Of a stretch of 64,000 bases of DNA, positions 41,314 through 50,194 are shown one piece after another (the first letter of the stretch is position 1; each line of letters starts with the position of its first letter). This DNA comes from Streptomyces uncialis (GTDB lineage Bacteria; Actinomycetota; Actinomycetes; Streptomycetales; Streptomycetaceae). The notes beneath the pieces were generated by a model that worked only from the letters and a program-made list of their open reading frames with translations, had not been told where the DNA came from and did not search any database. The stretch lies in the NCBI RefSeq assembly GCF_036250755.1, contig NZ_CP109583.1:1302001-1366000 (forward strand). Reading direction: 5' to 3'. A program made the position numbers and the translations under genes.

Positions 41314-44162
41314 ACCCGGACCGACCCGTCGCCGGCCGCCCAGAGCGTACCGCCCGCGCGGTCGGCGGCCGTTCGCAGTCCGCGCACCGTGCGACGCGGC
41401 GGGGCGGGGGCGTGCAGTTCGAGACCGTTGTCGAGACAGCGGAGGGTGAGGGTCGTCCCGCCGGTCATCAGCATCGCGGCACACCGGTAGGCGGCGACCT
41501 CGACGGCGACGGGCAGGGGTCGGCGGGGTCCGTGGTGGCGGAGGGTGACCCCGTACCGGACGGCGAGGGCGGCCATCCCGGCGAGCGTGGGCGGCGGGGT
41601 GTCGTCGCTCACGGGACGGTCCGCGGCCCCGGGGCCGTACGTGCTCGCGGGACGTTCCGTGCCGCCGGGACGGTTCACGTGGTCGAGGCCGTGCGTGCTG
41701 CCGGGGCGGTCCGTGGTCCCTGAACCGCCCGCACACCCGGGGCCGTCCGCGACCCCGGGGCCGTCCGCGACCCTGGGGCGGTCCGTGCTGCCGGGACCTT
41801 CCGCGGCCCCGGGGTCGTACCTGTTGCCGGGACGGTCCGCGATCCCGGGGCCGTACGCGCTGCCGAGGCCGTGCACGCATCCGGGGCCGTGCACGCATCC
41901 GGGGCCGTCGGGCACTCGGTTCGGTGGCACCGGCGCGGGCCGGGGGACGGGCGACGAGGGGGCGGTGAACGGGGGTGCGAGATGCGGGGACTCGGGGTGC
42001 GAGCGCTCGGAGTGCGGGCGTTCGGAGTGCGTGGGCGCAGGACGTGGTGGTGCGGGGCACGAGGGCACCCGCGTCGGCACAGCCGCTGACCCGGACGGAC
42101 TCGCGGATGACGGCCCGTCCGGCGGCGCGGCAGGCGGCTCGACCGGCTCCCCGAGCGGTGCCGGAAGCCACCCCGTGAACGCCGCTCCCGGTGACCCCCC
42201 GGACCTCGGCCCGGACACCGGCTCAGGCAGTCCCCCGGGCGCCGGGCCAGACACCGGCCCGGCCATCCATCCGGCCGCCGCCCCCGACCCCGACCCCGCC
42301 CGGAGTTCCACGAGCAGGTCCCGCAGGGCCGTCAGCGCGGCGCGGGCCTCGCTGCGGGCGGCTGCGAGGTCCCCGGCGTCCGCCGCCTCCGCGACCGCGT
42401 GGGCGTGCCGCCGGGCGGTGTCCCGCAGCCCGGCGGCGAACCGTTCGCGCTGTGCGCGGACGGCCGCGCCGGTCTCCCGTGCCCGCAGCTCCCGTCGCCG
42501 GTCGGCGTCGGCGCGGCGGACCGCGCGGCGCCGGGCCGCCCGGCGGCCTGCGGCCCAGACGAGCAGCGCGGGGACGGCGAGCAGCGCGGACAGCACGGCC
42601 CAGGCCGCCACACGGTCACCGCTGACCCCCGTACCGCGGGCGAGGGCGAGGCCGCCGACGGCGGCGACCGCGGTGACGGCCGCGAGGCCGCGTCCCCGGT
42701 CCAGCCGCTCCCCCGCCGAGCGGACGAAGGCGAGTTCGACCCACCAGTGGACGAGCAGGACGTCACCGGCGGGCGGTCCGCCCCAGTCGGCGAGGTCGCA
42801 GCCGAGCCACAGGAGCAGGGCCAGCAGGACGGCGGCCAGGCCCCGTTCCGGTGCCCTGCGCCGCACGGCGAGCGGTGCGGCGTGCAGCGCCGACAGGGCG
42901 ACGAAAGCCGACGCGGACGCGGGACCGTCGAAGGAGTCCGGCGCACCGGTGGCGAGGAGGGCGACCCCGAGGGACAGGGCGGTCGCGAGGCCGACGAGGG
43001 CCCAGTCGCGGGCGGCGGGGCCGGGCCAGGCGGGCCAGCGGCGGGTGGGCAGCGGGGCGGTGAGCGGGAGTTCGGCGCGTACGGTCCAGCCGGGGCCGGA
43101 GGGTCCGGCGGTGAGGGTGCCTCCGGCGGCGCCGACGGCGGACCGCAGGCCCGGGATGCCGAGTCCGCCGCCGAGGCCGGGGGCGGACCGCTCACCGCCG
43201 CCGTCCGTGACGGTCACGACGAGGAGGCGGCCGGTGTCCCGTGCCGTGACCGCCACCCGTACCGGGGCGCCGGACGCGTACCGCTGGGCGTTGGTGAGGG
43301 CTTCGCGGACCACGCGGTGGGCGGTGTGCGCGGTCGCGGGCGGGGCGGTGTCCAGGGTGCGGGTGTGGTCGGCGCCGTGGCGGGCGGCGAGGGTGTCGAT
43401 GTCGGCGAGGTTGATCCCGCCGGGGCGGGTGTCGGGCGCGGTGAGCCGGTCGATTTCGGCGACCGTGCCGCGGCCCGCGGCGGCGGCGTGGCGCAGGGCG
43501 TCCCGGGTGAGGTCGGGGCGGTCGAGCCGCAGGGCCGCCGCGCAGGACACCACGACGCCGGTCAGCCGGTGGGCGGCGGCGTCGTGCAGTTCGGCGGCGA
43601 ACCGCTCCCGTTCGGCGAGGACTTCGTACCGTACGGCCGCCCCGGACGCGGCCCGGTGCGCCCGGACGGCTTCCCGGTCGGCGGCGCGGCGGCGCCGGGA
43701 CCGGCCCGCCGCCCAGAGCACCGCCCCGCATCCGGCGACGACGACCGCCGTCCCGGCGGTGTGCCGCGGCGGGCTTCCCGTCAGCGCGGCGGCGAGGGCG
43801 GCTGCCAGTGCCGTGGCGGCCACCCCGGACACGGCGGTCCCGGCGGTGCCGTGGACGGCGAGGGCGTACAGGGCGAGGGCCACGGCGACCGGCGGGCCTA
43901 CGGTGTCGGCGGGTGCTCCGGCCAAGGCGGCGGCGAGGGCCGCGGCGAGGACGGCCGCGAGCGTCCCGGCGAGGGCGGCGAGCGGCCGGGTGCGGCGGCC
44001 GAGGAGGGCCGCGCAGCCGAGCGCGGTGGCCGCCAGGGCGGGCGGGCCCGCCGGGGGGCCGCCGCTGACCGTCACGCACATCTGTACGACGGCGGGCGTC
44101 AGCGCGGGAAAGGCCGCCGCTCCGGCCCGCGTCAACCTCTCGCCCACGCACCGCCGCGTCAT
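41277..44162 (-). CDS. Tandem double histidine kinase with degenerate second kinase module
   Basis: The 961-residue protein contains two NarL-type kinase modules. Module 1: membrane helices (about 35-150), HisKA_3 helix with His193 in AAELHDAAAHRL, HATPase with N-box REALTNAQRYA (Asn291) and G-box LGGGLGIPGLR. Module 2: more membrane helices (about 385-540), then a HisKA_3-like helix FAAGLRDTARRHAHAV in which Arg580 replaces the phosphoacceptor His, a 230-residue Pro/Gly linker (about 623-850) and a C-terminal remnant of an HATPase (about 865-961) lacking the N- and G-boxes. Module 2 therefore looks like a pseudokinase that may sense and modulate module 1. ATG 44162 has GGAGGAGAGG just upstream. 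Ordinary family members are about 400 residues. A fusion of two adjacent kinase genes is likely. Confidence 0.85.
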   Translation of the reverse strand: MTRRCVGERLTRAGAAAFPALTPAVVQMCVTVSGGPPAGPPALAATALGCAALLGRRTRPLAALAGTLAAVLAAALAAALAGAPADTVGPPVAVALALYALAVHGTAGTAVSGVAATALAAALAAALTGSPPRHTAGTAVVVAGCGAVLWAAGRSRRRRAADREAVRAHRAASGAAVRYEVLAERERFAAELHDAAAHRLTGVVVSCAAALRLDRPDLTRDALRHAAAAGRGTVAEIDRLTAPDTRPGGINLADIDTLAARHGADHTRTLDTAPPATAHTAHRVVREALTNAQRYASGAPVRVAVTARDTGRLLVVTVTDGGGERSAPGLGGGLGIPGLRSAVGAAGGTLTAGPSGPGWTVRAELPLTAPLPTRRWPAWPGPAARDWALVGLATALSLGVALLATGAPDSFDGPASASAFVALSALHAAPLAVRRRAPERGLAAVLLALLLWLGCDLADWGGPPAGDVLLVHWWVELAFVRSAGERLDRGRGLAAVTAVAAVGGLALARGTGVSGDRVAAWAVLSALLAVPALLVWAAGRRAARRRAVRRADADRRRELRARETGAAVRAQRERFAAGLRDTARRHAHAVAEAADAGDLAAARSEARAALTALRDLLVELRAGSGSGAAAGWMAGPVSGPAPGGLPEPVSGPRSGGSPGAAFTGWLPAPLGEPVEPPAAPPDGPSSASPSGSAAVPTRVPSCPAPPRPAPTHSERPHSERSHPESPHLAPPFTAPSSPVPRPAPVPPNRVPDGPGCVHGPGCVHGLGSAYGPGIADRPGNRYDPGAAEGPGSTDRPRVADGPGVADGPGCAGGSGTTDRPGSTHGLDHVNRPGGTERPASTYGPGAADRPVSDDTPPPTLAGMAALAVRYGVTLRHHGPRRPLPVAVEVAAYRCAAMLMTGGTTLTLRCLDNGLELHAPAPPRRTVRGLRTAADRAGGTLWAAGDGSVRVWLPEVFPSRSE
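41601..41906 (-). repeat. 18-bp tandem repeats encoding a (G/R)PGxxD hexapeptide array
   Basis: About 17 imperfect 18-bp units encode hexapeptides such as GPGCVH, GPGIAD, GPGSTD, GPGVAD and RPGSTH (residues 753-854 of the double histidine kinase). The array lies in the linker between the degenerate histidine helix and the degenerate ATPase. Confidence 0.85.
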
Positions 44163-44383
44163 AGGGCCCTCTCCTCCGGGCTCATACGGCCCCCCTCCCC
44201 CGCGTCCGGACGCAGGACCGCCCCGACCTGGTGTTCCGTCGTCCGGCACGGTACCGGTCGGGGCGTACGGGCGCCGTCCGGCCGGGCGCCCCGGTTAACG
44301 GGCGCGCGGAACCAGCGCGTGAAGTCCCATGCCACTTACGGCGATCGTGCCGCGTCCGCCCTGGCGACCGTCCCGCGTCCGCT

Positions 44384-44412
44384 TTGTCAATCGTGCCGCC
44401 CGCGTCCAGGAT
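44384..44412 (+). promoter_or_regulatory. Vegetative-type promoter of the WD40 kinase gene
   Basis: TTGTCA (44384-44389), a 17-base spacer and CAGGAT (44407-44412) lie just before ATG 44421, giving a transcript start at or next to the ATG. The 258-base divergent spacer 44163-44420 also serves the double histidine kinase gene. Confidence 0.45.
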
Positions 44413-44420
44413 GTGTCGCC

Positions 44421-47400
44421 ATGGCGGTAGGGAACTGGCGGCGCGGTGAGATCGTGCTGGGGCGGTACGAGGTGCTGGACGTCCTCGACAACGGGGGCAT
44501 GGGGCTGGTGTTCCGGGTCCGGCACCGTGACTGGCAGACGGATCTGGCGCTGAAGGTGCCCCGTCCCGAGCTGCTGAGGGTTCCGGCGGACGGGGACGCG
44601 TTCGCCGCCGAGGCCGGCACCTGGGCGGGGCTGGACCCGCATCCGCATGTCGTGAACTGTGTGTACGTGCGGCGGATCGACGGCTCGCCGTGCGTGTTCG
44701 CGGAGTGGGTGGACGGCGGGAACCTCGCGGAGCGGGTGCGGGGGCGCCGTCCGCAAGGCGGCGGGGAGACGGCCCGGTTGCTGGATCTGGCGGTGCAGAT
44801 CGCCTGGGGGATCGCGCACGCGCACCGGGGCGGGGTGGTGCATCAGGACATCAAACCGGCCAATGTGATGGTGACCGGGGACGGGATCGCGAAGGTCTCC
44901 GACTTCGGGCTGGCGAACGCGCGGGCGGCGGCGGGCGAGAGCGCTGTCGCGCCGCCCGGGGTGAGCCTGTTCGCCGGGTACGGCGGGATGACGCCCGCGT
45001 ACTGCTCGCCGGAGCAGGCGGAGGCCCGGGCCGGGGCGCGGCTGGCGATGACGCGGGCGACGGACGTGTGGTCGTGGGCGCTGTGCGTGCTGGAGATGTT
45101 CACGGGCGGTCCGCCGTGCCGGCTGGGGCAGAGCGCGCCGGAGGTGTTCGAGGTGCTGGTGGAGGCCGCGTCGCGGGGGTCGGGCGTGGCCGCGATGCCC
45201 CGGGCGCTGGTGGACCTGCTGCGCCGGTGTTTCACGCTCGACCCGGCGGCCCGCCCGCACGACCTGGACGGACTCGCGGCCGAGGTCGCCGCGATCCACG
45301 CGGACACGGTCGGTGAACCGTACCCGCGGGCCCGTCCGGCCGGGACGCGGCTGCTCGCGGACGGGCTGTCCAACCGGGCGCTGTCGCTGCTGGATCTGGG
45401 CCGCGAGGAGGAGGCGGAGCTGATGTGGCGGGAGGCGGCCGGTGTCGACCCGCACCATCCGTCGGCCGTCCACAACTGGGCTCTGTACCGCTGGCGGCGG
45501 GGGCGGATCGGCGACACGGAGGTGGTGTCGGCGCTGCGGGCGGCCCGGACGGTGCGGGGCGGCCGGTGGGACGGGGACCCGCTGCTGGGCCTGGCGCAGC
45601 TGGAGCGCGGCGCGGACGACGAGGCCCGCGCGCTGCTGGCGGACGCTCCCGGGACGCCCGAGTTCGAGGCCGGGCGGCGGGAGTTGGCGCGTCGGCCGGC
45701 GGCCGTGGCGCCGCTGCGGGTGAGCGGCCACCGGGGCGGGGTGTCGGCGCTCGCGGTGGACGGCGCGGGGACGGTGGCGCTGAGCGGTGGTGCCGAGGGC
45801 TGCGTCCGGGTGTGGGACCTGCCGGGCGGGCGGTGCCGTCATGAGCTGTCGGGGGCGCGTGGCGGCCGGATCGTGTCGGTCGCGGTGAGCGCGGACGGCC
45901 GGTACGGGGTGGTGGCACGCCGGGACGGGCCGGTCGAGTGGTGGGATCTCGCGACGGGGACGCCGCGGTACCGGCTGACGGACCGTCCGGCCCGGTTCAC
46001 CGCGGTGGCGGTGACCTCCCGGGGGGTGTGCTTCCTCGGTGACGAGCAGGGGCTGGTGGGCCGGTGGGAGCCGGGGGCGGGCCCGGCGGTGCGGGAGCTG
46101 GGGCGGCACGGCGGGACCCGTACGGTGGCGGCCGGGACGGCGCCGGACCCGTGCGCGGTCACCCATGTCGCGGCCGGACAGGACGGCGCGGTCGTGGTGT
46201 CCGTGGCGGAGCGGGGCGGGCTGACGTCGGTGTACGTGTGGGACACCGCGCTCGGGCGGGTGCGGCACCGGCTGGAGCGGTCGGCGGATTTGCGTTTGAC
46301 GGGCCTGGACCGGGTGGCGCTGAGCCCGGACGGCGGGTACGCGCTGCTGACCGGGCGTTTCGGGAGCGAGGCCCGGATCTGGGCGGCCCATGACGACCGG
46401 GTGCGCGACACGGTGCCGGACTCCATCGACCCGCATGTCGCCGTCGCGTTGAGCGCGGACGGCACGATCGCGGTGTCCGGCGGGACGGGCGGTCACACGG
46501 CACGGGTCTGGGAGACCGGGAGCGGGCGCTGTCTTCGGACGTTCGCCCTTCCGTCCGGCGGGAGCACTCCCGGGGGCATGGTGTCGCGCGGCCGGGTGGC
46601 CGTCAGCGGCGACGCCTCCACGGCGGTGGTGGCCGATCAGGACGGCGGTCTGTGGGTGCACCGGCTGCCACCGACCGGGTTCCGTGCGGCGTGGAGCTAC
46701 GCCCGCCCCCGGTCGGCCGCCGATCTCGGTGACACCGCGTCCCAGTTCCGTGAGCTGCTGGACGGTGCCGAGCGGCGGGTGGCGGACGGCCGGACGGCGG
46801 ACGCGGCACGTCTGCTCCGGACGGCGCGGTCCCTACCGGGCTTCGAACGGCACCCGGAACTGCGCGCCGCGTGGGCCGCGTTGGGCCGGGGCCGGGAGCG
46901 GACCGGGGTGCTCGCTGTGCTGCGGCGGTACGACATGCGGGGCGGCACCTGGACGTTCACCCCGCGGGTGACGCTCGCGGTCGAGTCGGACGGCGATGTG
47001 ATGATCACCGGGGGCGGCGACGGAGCGCTGCGGGTGTGGGAACTCCAGTCCGGCCGGGGCATGTTCGTGTTCCCCGACCGCGCCGGGAAACCGCACACCG
47101 TGCTGATCGCCGACGACGAGCCCACCGCCGTCACCGCCGACTGGTCCGGTACGGCGTTCGTCTGGGACCTGGAGGGCGGGGTCCGGCGGGACGCGCTGCT
47201 CGGCAAGCACGGCCGGGTGAAGTGCGTCGCGATGTCCGCCGACGGCCGGTACGCACTGGTCGGGGACGAGGGCGGGGCACTGGTCCTGTGGCGGCTGCGG
47301 CCGGCCGCGGCGGTGCGGGTGACTGCGGCCCATACGGGGCCGGTGTCCCGGGTCGCCCTGAGCCGGGACGGCCGGTACGCGGTGTCGACCGGCCATCAGG

Positions 47401-47954
47401 ACCGGATCGCGCGGGTGTGGCGGACGGCGACCGGCGAGGAGCTGTTCTCGTTCCCGCTCGGGACGATGCCGGTGGGGCCGCGCGGGATGCGCTTCAGCCC
47501 CGACGGCGAACGGCTGTACGTCAACGCCCAGCCCGTGATGACCTGCTGGGAGGTGCCCACCGGCCGCGGGCTGTTCTCGGTCGAGGTGTCGTACCGGGAC
47601 ACCCTGGCGATGAGCGCGGACTGCCGGGTCGGGGTGACGTCCGGGGTCGGCTGTCTGGTGGTGTGGGACGCGGTGCGGGGCCGGACGATCCGTGAACTGC
47701 CGGACCCGGCGGTCGCGTTCGACATCAGCCCGGACGGCGGGTACGTGCTGAGCGCCGGGTACGACCACACACCGCGGCTGTGGGACGTGCGTACGGGGCG
47801 CTGCGCGCATGTGCTGGACGGCCATCCGAGGCGCATCATGGACGTGCTGTTCACCGCCGACGGACGCAACGCGCTGTCCACCGACGCCCGGCCCGCCATC
47901 CGGCTCTGGGAGTTCGACTGGGACCACGACTTCGGTCCGGCGGCCGCCCCATGA
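44421..47954 (+). CDS. WD40-repeat Ser/Thr protein kinase
   Basis: The 1177-residue protein has an N-terminal Hanks-type kinase domain (about residues 15-290): Gly loop DNGGMGLVF, Lys45 in ALKV, catalytic loop VVHQDIKPANVM (HQD in place of HRD, Asp143 kept), DFG at 161-163 and an unusually long activation segment ending in TPAYCSPEQA. A TPR-like helical part (about 300-420) and two blocks of WD40 repeats follow (about 425-750 and 845-1177; repeated VRVWDL, ARIWAA, LRVWEL, LRLWDV). The WD40 blocks would form one or two propellers for protein binding. No membrane helix is seen, so the kinase is cytoplasmic. The stop overlaps the next kinase gene by ATGA. The long frame upstream of 44421 is antisense to the divergent kinase gene and not real. 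Confidence 0.9.
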   Translation: MAVGNWRRGEIVLGRYEVLDVLDNGGMGLVFRVRHRDWQTDLALKVPRPELLRVPADGDAFAAEAGTWAGLDPHPHVVNCVYVRRIDGSPCVFAEWVDGGNLAERVRGRRPQGGGETARLLDLAVQIAWGIAHAHRGGVVHQDIKPANVMVTGDGIAKVSDFGLANARAAAGESAVAPPGVSLFAGYGGMTPAYCSPEQAEARAGARLAMTRATDVWSWALCVLEMFTGGPPCRLGQSAPEVFEVLVEAASRGSGVAAMPRALVDLLRRCFTLDPAARPHDLDGLAAEVAAIHADTVGEPYPRARPAGTRLLADGLSNRALSLLDLGREEEAELMWREAAGVDPHHPSAVHNWALYRWRRGRIGDTEVVSALRAARTVRGGRWDGDPLLGLAQLERGADDEARALLADAPGTPEFEAGRRELARRPAAVAPLRVSGHRGGVSALAVDGAGTVALSGGAEGCVRVWDLPGGRCRHELSGARGGRIVSVAVSADGRYGVVARRDGPVEWWDLATGTPRYRLTDRPARFTAVAVTSRGVCFLGDEQGLVGRWEPGAGPAVRELGRHGGTRTVAAGTAPDPCAVTHVAAGQDGAVVVSVAERGGLTSVYVWDTALGRVRHRLERSADLRLTGLDRVALSPDGGYALLTGRFGSEARIWAAHDDRVRDTVPDSIDPHVAVALSADGTIAVSGGTGGHTARVWETGSGRCLRTFALPSGGSTPGGMVSRGRVAVSGDASTAVVADQDGGLWVHRLPPTGFRAAWSYARPRSAADLGDTASQFRELLDGAERRVADGRTADAARLLRTARSLPGFERHPELRAAWAALGRGRERTGVLAVLRRYDMRGGTWTFTPRVTLAVESDGDVMITGGGDGALRVWELQSGRGMFVFPDRAGKPHTVLIADDEPTAVTADWSGTAFVWDLEGGVRRDALLGKHGRVKCVAMSADGRYALVGDEGGALVLWRLRPAAAVRVTAAHTGPVSRVALSRDGRYAVSTGHQDRIARVWRTATGEELFSFPLGTMPVGPRGMRFSPDGERLYVNAQPVMTCWEVPTGRGLFSVEVSYRDTLAMSADCRVGVTSGVGCLVVWDAVRGRTIRELPDPAVAFDISPDGGYVLSAGYDHTPRLWDVRTGRCAHVLDGHPRRIMDVLFTADGRNALSTDARPAIRLWEFDWDHDFGPAAAP

Positions 47955-49201
47955 GCGTGACGGTCGTCCTCACGGTGCCGGGCCCGCCGCCCGCGGAGTA
48001 CGTGTACGGGGAGCCGTTCAGCGTGGTGGTGGGCCGCGCCGCGGAGTGCGGCATCCGGATCGGGGCGGGGCACCGCGGTGTGTCGCGGCGGCACTGCCGG
48101 ATCGAGAACGCGCCCCCGCCGCTGCGGATCTCGGACCTGGGGAGCAGCTTCGGTACGGAGGTGAACGGCGTACGGCTGGACCGGCTCACCGAGCGGCCCC
48201 TGGTGGACGGCGACGAGATCCGGGTGGGCGATGTCGTGCTGCGGGTGGGGGTGCGCGCGGCCCCGGCCGCCGCGCCGCCCGCCGCGCCGGAGCACGGCGA
48301 CGCGCTGCCCGCGGCGCCGCCGGGGTATGAGCTGCTGCGGGAGCTGGGGCGCGGGGCGCAGGGGGTGGTGTATCTGGCCCGGGACCGGTCGAGCGGGGCG
48401 CTGGTGGCCCTGAAGCGGGTGCTGGCGTCGGGGGAGGTCGACGGTGCGGCGCGGTTCGCGTTCCGCCGTGAGTTCGGGAGTCTGCGGGCGCTGCGGCATC
48501 CGAACATCGTGGCGTTCCGGGGTGGTCACGACCGGGGCAGCGCGTTCTGGTTCGCGTGCGAGTACTGTCCCGGCGGCAGTCTGGTGGATCTGCTCGGCGG
48601 ACGGGGCGGGCGGCCCCTGTCGGCGGCGCGGGCCGTGCCGCTGACCCTGGGCATGCTCGCCGGACTGCACCACGCGCACCGGGCGGAGGTCCCGGCGCCC
48701 CGGCAGGCCGACGGTGCGGTGGTGACGGCCCGGGGGCTGGTGCACCGGGACGTGAAACCGGCCAATGTGCTGCTCGTGGGTGAAGCGGGCGGCCCCGGAC
48801 CGGTGGTGAAGCTCGCGGACTTCGGGCTGGCGAAGGCGTTCGAGCACGCCGGGCTGTCCGGTCACACCCGGTCGGGGGCGCTCGGCGGCACGCTGCCGTT
48901 CACGGCCCGCGCGCAGCTCGTCGACTACAAGTACGCGGGCCCCGAGGTCGATGTGTGGGCGACGGCCGCGTGTCTGTACTGGCTGCTGACCGGGACGACG
49001 CCCCGCGACTATCCGCCGGACCGTGATCCGGTGGCGGTGAGCCTGCGGGCTCCGGTGGTGCCGGTACGGGAGCGGGACCGGTCGGTGCCGCCGGGGCTCG
49101 CGGAGGTCCTGGACGAGGCGCTGGTGGACACGCCCGCGATCCGGGTCACCACGGCGGCGGGCCTGGCGCGGGCGCTGGTTGCGGCCACGCCGGGGCGGTG
49201 A
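47951..49201 (+). CDS. FHA-domain Ser/Thr protein kinase
   Basis: The 416-residue protein has an N-terminal FHA domain (about residues 20-100; Gly28-Arg29, SRRH at 45-48, Asn72-Gly73) that binds phosphothreonine, then a Hanks-type kinase (about 125-410): GRGAQGVV, Lys155 in ALKRV, HRDVKPANVLL at 265-275, DFG at 290-292. It lacks a membrane helix. It is translationally coupled (ATGA) to the WD40 kinase, so one kinase may phosphorylate the other and the FHA domain may read that mark. FHA domains fused directly to the N-terminus of a kinase are less common than separate FHA proteins. Confidence 0.9.
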   Translation: MSVTVVLTVPGPPPAEYVYGEPFSVVVGRAAECGIRIGAGHRGVSRRHCRIENAPPPLRISDLGSSFGTEVNGVRLDRLTERPLVDGDEIRVGDVVLRVGVRAAPAAAPPAAPEHGDALPAAPPGYELLRELGRGAQGVVYLARDRSSGALVALKRVLASGEVDGAARFAFRREFGSLRALRHPNIVAFRGGHDRGSAFWFACEYCPGGSLVDLLGGRGGRPLSAARAVPLTLGMLAGLHHAHRAEVPAPRQADGAVVTARGLVHRDVKPANVLLVGEAGGPGPVVKLADFGLAKAFEHAGLSGHTRSGALGGTLPFTARAQLVDYKYAGPEVDVWATAACLYWLLTGTTPRDYPPDRDPVAVSLRAPVVPVRERDRSVPPGLAEVLDEALVDTPAIRVTTAAGLARALVAATPGR

Positions 49202-49328
49202 CCGGCTCCGGAACTGCGGCTGCCGGTGCGGCCGTTGGGCGCCGGTCCGGGCCGCGTCCGCCGCCCCGCGCCGACCCGGTCCGCGTGTGCCGTTCCGGTC
49301 TGCCGAGTGCGGGTCCGGTCTGCCGCTG

Positions 49329-50027
49329 TCAGTCCGCGAGGGCGACGTACAGCGGGGTGCCGAGCAGGACCGTCCGGTCGCCGTGCAGTTCGGGGTAGGG
49401 GCTGGGGCCGCTGAGGAGGCGCTTGGCGAGAAACTCGACGTGCTGGGCGGGGCCGCGCAGCGTGGAGTTGGCCTGGGCGACGGTGGCCAGCGCGTCGGTG
49501 TCGGCGGCGGCGAGGGCGTCCTGGGGGCCGGGGGCGGCGGGGCGCAGGACGAAGTCGTCGTCGGCCGGGGTCGCGATGCGGTGCAGGAGCACCGGGAGCA
49601 GGGAGGCGCTGAGCCGGTCCGGGGCGGGTGGCGGCGGGGCGCCCGCGTCGGCGGCGGCCCGGGTGGCGGCGCCGAGGACATGGGCGCTGGCGCCGCCGAG
49701 GCCGAGGATCGTGCGGCGGGTGCGGCCGCCGAAGTACACCGTGTCGTCGTCGCCGACAAGTCCCCACTGCATCGGCAGCAGGCCCCCGAAGTACTGGCCG
49801 GGTTCGTCCACATCGCCGATGTCGCCGTGGTCCTGGAGGAAGCGGACCACCCGTTCGAGGCGGGCGACGCGGTCGGCGGAGGCGGACTCGACGCTGCGTC
49901 TGGCGGTGACGACCTTGAGGTCCAGGCCCACCTCGGAGGTCCGCTTGCGGGCCCAGCCCGGGTCGGTCTGCGAGAGCAGCATGTCGACCTTGGCGTCGCT
50001 GATGTAGAGGTAGTAGCGGAACGACAC
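49329..50027 (-). CDS. Hypothetical protein resembling the SAVMC3_10250/DUF7019 family
   Basis: The 232-residue soluble protein begins MSFRYYLYISDAKVDMLLSQ and contains YFGGLLPMQWGLVGDDDTVYFGG and a C-terminal HVEFLAKRLLSG...TVLLGTPLYVALAD. These phrases recall a streptomycete family annotated as SAVMC3_10250 or DUF7019, whose function is unknown; the assignment is from memory and needs a profile search. It converges on the FHA kinase gene with a 127-base spacer. No catalytic motif is apparent. Families of this type are sometimes found beside kinases or conflict-system genes, so a link to the two kinases is possible but not shown. Confidence 0.55.
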   Translation of the reverse strand: MSFRYYLYISDAKVDMLLSQTDPGWARKRTSEVGLDLKVVTARRSVESASADRVARLERVVRFLQDHGDIGDVDEPGQYFGGLLPMQWGLVGDDDTVYFGGRTRRTILGLGGASAHVLGAATRAAADAGAPPPPAPDRLSASLLPVLLHRIATPADDDFVLRPAAPGPQDALAAADTDALATVAQANSTLRGPAQHVEFLAKRLLSGPSPYPELHGDRTVLLGTPLYVALAD

Positions 50028-50194
50028 GTGGACCTCCCGTGCTGCGGCCCCGGTCGCGGTGCCGTCGGTGCCCCGGCCCCCGTCGCGGTGCCGTCGGCGC
50101 GCGGTGATCCTACCGGGCGGTCGGACCCGCCCCCGACGCCGTCGGGACGGGGCGGCGGGAGCGGCGGGCTCCGGCCGTGGAGCAGCCGGCGTGG

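Noticed and set aside
42399-44420. Open frame of more than 600 codons running into the WD40 kinase gene
   Set aside because: It is antisense to the well-supported double histidine kinase gene and has only low-complexity Gly/Arg sequence. The kinase domain starts cleanly at 44421.
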